Positions 62,398-64,000 of a stretch of 64,000 nt of DNA are shown here, in pieces. The translations under genes were made by a program, and so were the position numbers. Under the pieces are notes generated by a model, which worked only from the letters and a program-made list of their open reading frames with translations, did no database searches and was not told the DNA's origin. Origin of the DNA: Sitta carolinensis (Eukaryota > Chordata > Aves > Passeriformes > Sittidae); contig CM063284.1 in NCBI GenBank assembly GCA_032173965.1, positions 138,297,625 to 138,361,624 on the forward strand, in the 5' to 3' direction. The stretch's first letter is position 1. Each line of letters begins with the position of its first letter.

Positions 62398-63040
62398 TGT
62401 AAGAGACTGTCCAAAGATCCCTCATTTGCCTCACGACTGTTGCGAGAACAGAGACTAAGACCACAAAGACCCCAGAGAACTTTGTGCAGGAGCTCCGCCC
62501 TGATTGAGATGGGTGCTAGCCAAGTGATTGTTTGCAGGTGTGTTTGATGTGGGCTGCAGTACACTGCTTTGTTCCTGCTGGTGAGCAAGGACTTGCAGCA
62601 GGCCCTAACACAGGTGTGTTTGATAGTACACTGCTCCATCCTTGCTGACGAGCAAGAACTTGCAGAGGGGTGCTTGCGCCTGCCTCCATCACAATAGCCC
62701 ATAGATCTCCCCACCTCTTGGCCAGCCACCCCTCGCTTTGGAGAAAGACTATAAAACGTGACTTTCTGAGTTAACTTGCCAAGATCTCCCCACGGAAAGA
62801 GGACACGTCTATTGGCTAAGGACCACGAGGACTTCGTCTCATCCATTGGTAGCTGTATCCCACCCTCTCTCTCTTTTTCTTTCTCTCTCTCTCTCCCATC
62901 TATCACATAATTGTGTTAGCACTCAATAAAAGTGCATTGCTGTGATTAAGCTGTAGTGTCCTCTGTTGTTTGCCCTTTTTACACTCTGAGGTCCATAAAT
63001 AAACTGTCATGACTCCCACCTGTATGAGTGGATTGTGACA
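62398..63040 (+). mobile_element. Solo LTR nested inside the pol remnant
   Basis: A 643 bp LTR with TG...CA ends (TGTAAGAGACTGTCC at the start, GATTGTGACA at the end). It holds a TATA box (TATAAAA at 62750-62756), a poly(A) signal AATAAA at 62925-62930, a CT-rich tract at 62867-62898 and a U3 tandem duplication. Flanks GTGGG (62393-62397) and GGGGG (63041-63045) fit a five-base target duplication with one change. It splits the integrase coding part, so it inserted after the host provirus. A 182-codon minus-strand open frame (62358-62906) over it is a shadow. Confidence 0.85.
62535..62677 (+). promoter_or_regulatory. Tandem duplication in U3 of the nested LTR
   Basis: Two adjacent imperfect copies of about 70 bases begin with the identical CAGGTGTGTTTGAT at 62535 and 62611. 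Both continue with AGTACACTGCT and a GAGCAAGRACTTGCAG block; copy 1 has about 10 extra bases. The pair lies upstream of the TATA box, where retroviral LTRs often carry duplicated enhancers. Enhancer activity is inferred from position only. Confidence 0.75.
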
Positions 63041-63045
63041 GGGGG

Positions 63046-63774
63046 ACAGTGGTTGAGATCAGTGGTATGTGGAGGTGTGCTAGGCTGACTTTACTGTAGT
63101 CCTACAAAGCTGCCAAGGGAAGCATGTGTTTACAGTGGTGGAAGCAGCCACTAAATGGCTGGAAGCATATGCAATGTCCCATGTCACTGCCCAGAATGCT
63201 ACCCTAAGGCCTTGATAAAAAGTCTTACAGCAACATGGCACCACAGAAACAATTGAGTCAGACAACATGACTCATTTCTGAAACTTGATAGACACCTGGT
63301 TCAAAGAACATGGCATTGGATGGGTACATCACAGTCCCTAACATGCATCAGCCTCCAGGAAAATCTAATTATAAAATTGACTGCTAAAGAGCACACCAAG
63401 AGCAATGGGTGCTTGGACCTCCAAATATCAGGAAAAACATTTAGCAAAAATCACCTGGCTAGTCAACATTAGAGGATATGGACATGATCAAGCTGTCCAT
63501 GGCCTATCGGAACTTTAATGTACTGAAGAAAGGGGTAAAGTCCCTGTAGTGTGCATCAAAAATATTTTGGGGAAGACAGCTTGGTTATACCTGCCTGTGA
63601 TATAATCAGTCCACTGGGCCTCTCAATATTTATCCTATGACCATCATTCTCCATACCAGAGGTGATAAACAGCACAAGAGGGAACATATACATATAAATT
63701 CAATCTGGAACATCTGTAATTGTCTTGAACCCTTTGAAATAACAGTATCACACACTGTATGACAGAAAAGACTG
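63046..63774 (+). pseudogene. ERV integrase core remnant, right of nested LTR
   Basis: Continues the pol remnant after the nested LTR. A single frame from about 63084 encodes an Asp at 63087-63089, a block at about 63133-63165 typical of the retroviral integrase core, and the second catalytic Asp at 63261-63263 within an ESDN context, 58 codons later, which fits the D,D(35)E spacing. TGA and TAA interrupt the frame near 63212. The Glu expected 35 residues after the second Asp is not found; a stop lies about where it should be. Later blocks to about 63595 resemble the C-terminal part of integrase. Non-functional. Confidence 0.8.
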
Positions 63775-63835
63775 CCATGGTTTGACTCCTACTGGCAACT
63801 AAGCAGCACATTGTCATTGACCCTCACTTTCTAAG
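63775..63835 (-). mobile_element. Possible LTR end fragment, minus strand
   Basis: CATGGTTTGACTCCTACTGG, followed by CAACTAAGCAGCAC, resembles the reverse complement of songbird ERV LTR ends of the type that finish with a GGTCAAACCAC-like block. Only about 60 bases are recognisable, and the orientation is opposite to the pol remnant. It could be the edge of an LTR continuing in decayed form. Confidence 0.45.
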
Positions 63836-64000
63836 ATACCTGTATGCATATTTTAAGAATGTGTGGGCTAGATTCAATCATGTACATCAGTGATAAATCA
63901 ACACAAGTAACCTAAGGTAGCCATGCCAGTTGTGGCTGTGCATTTTTATGATTTTAATTCAATAAAAGTCCAAAAACCACTCTGGGCATTTGCTTCTTCA
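63836..64000. other. Window end, unassigned
   Basis: AT-rich sequence containing a TTCAATAAAAGTCC poly(A)-signal-like stretch near 63957-63970, which might belong to an LTR continuing past the window. Nothing firmer can be said. Confidence 0.35.

Noticed and set aside
62358..62906. 182-codon minus-strand open frame, the longest in the window
   Set aside because: It runs from inside the nested LTR across its junction into pol sequence, antisense to both, so it is an artefact of insertion.

Overview
No host protein-coding gene, exon, rRNA or tRNA gene could be supported anywhere in this 64 kb window. It looks like AT-rich intergenic or deep intronic vertebrate DNA. Open frames are short (the longest is 182 codons and lies antisense inside an LTR), none reads as a family I recognise, and the pattern fits chance. 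The organism is very probably a passerine bird. Two short elements have an isoleucine-tRNA-like head joined to a CR1-like tail, which is the architecture of the passerine SINE TguSINE1. CR1 LINE fragments are present, and several LTRs resemble songbird endogenous retrovirus (ERV) families.

Layout. 1-9.9 kb is AT-rich unique sequence with one TTTTG repeat, a possible very old LINE tail near 2.0 kb and a G-rich tract near 8.2 kb. 10.0-12.4 kb carries an LTR on the plus strand followed by a different, roughly 1.46 kb LTR on the minus strand. 12.4-21 kb is unique DNA with a clear CR1 3' end at 15.6-15.85 kb. 21.1-21.6 kb is an internal CR1 reverse-transcriptase-region fragment. 21.95-24.2 kb is a second copy of the long LTR, inverted relative to the 11-12 kb copy and enlarged by a minisatellite of about 47 units of 20 bp. 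SINE copies lie at 24.8 kb and 37.4 kb. An ERVL-like LTR lies at 33.6-34.2 kb, a pure TA repeat at 38.4 kb, a MIR-type ancient SINE at 40.8-41.0 kb, and long homopolymers at 40.6 and 45.4 kb.

57.98-64 kb is a dense ERV mosaic: three different LTRs in a row, then a decayed pol region (reverse transcriptase with a YIDD motif, RNase H-like part, integrase). A complete solo LTR is inserted inside the integrase part. All retroviral frames are broken by stops and frameshifts.

No undescribed gene system was found. The most distinctive structures are the expanded minisatellite inside an LTR, with a nearly identical 120 bp higher-order repeat; the inverted LTR pair; and the nested ERV cluster. All family names come from reading the sequence by eye, without database searches.
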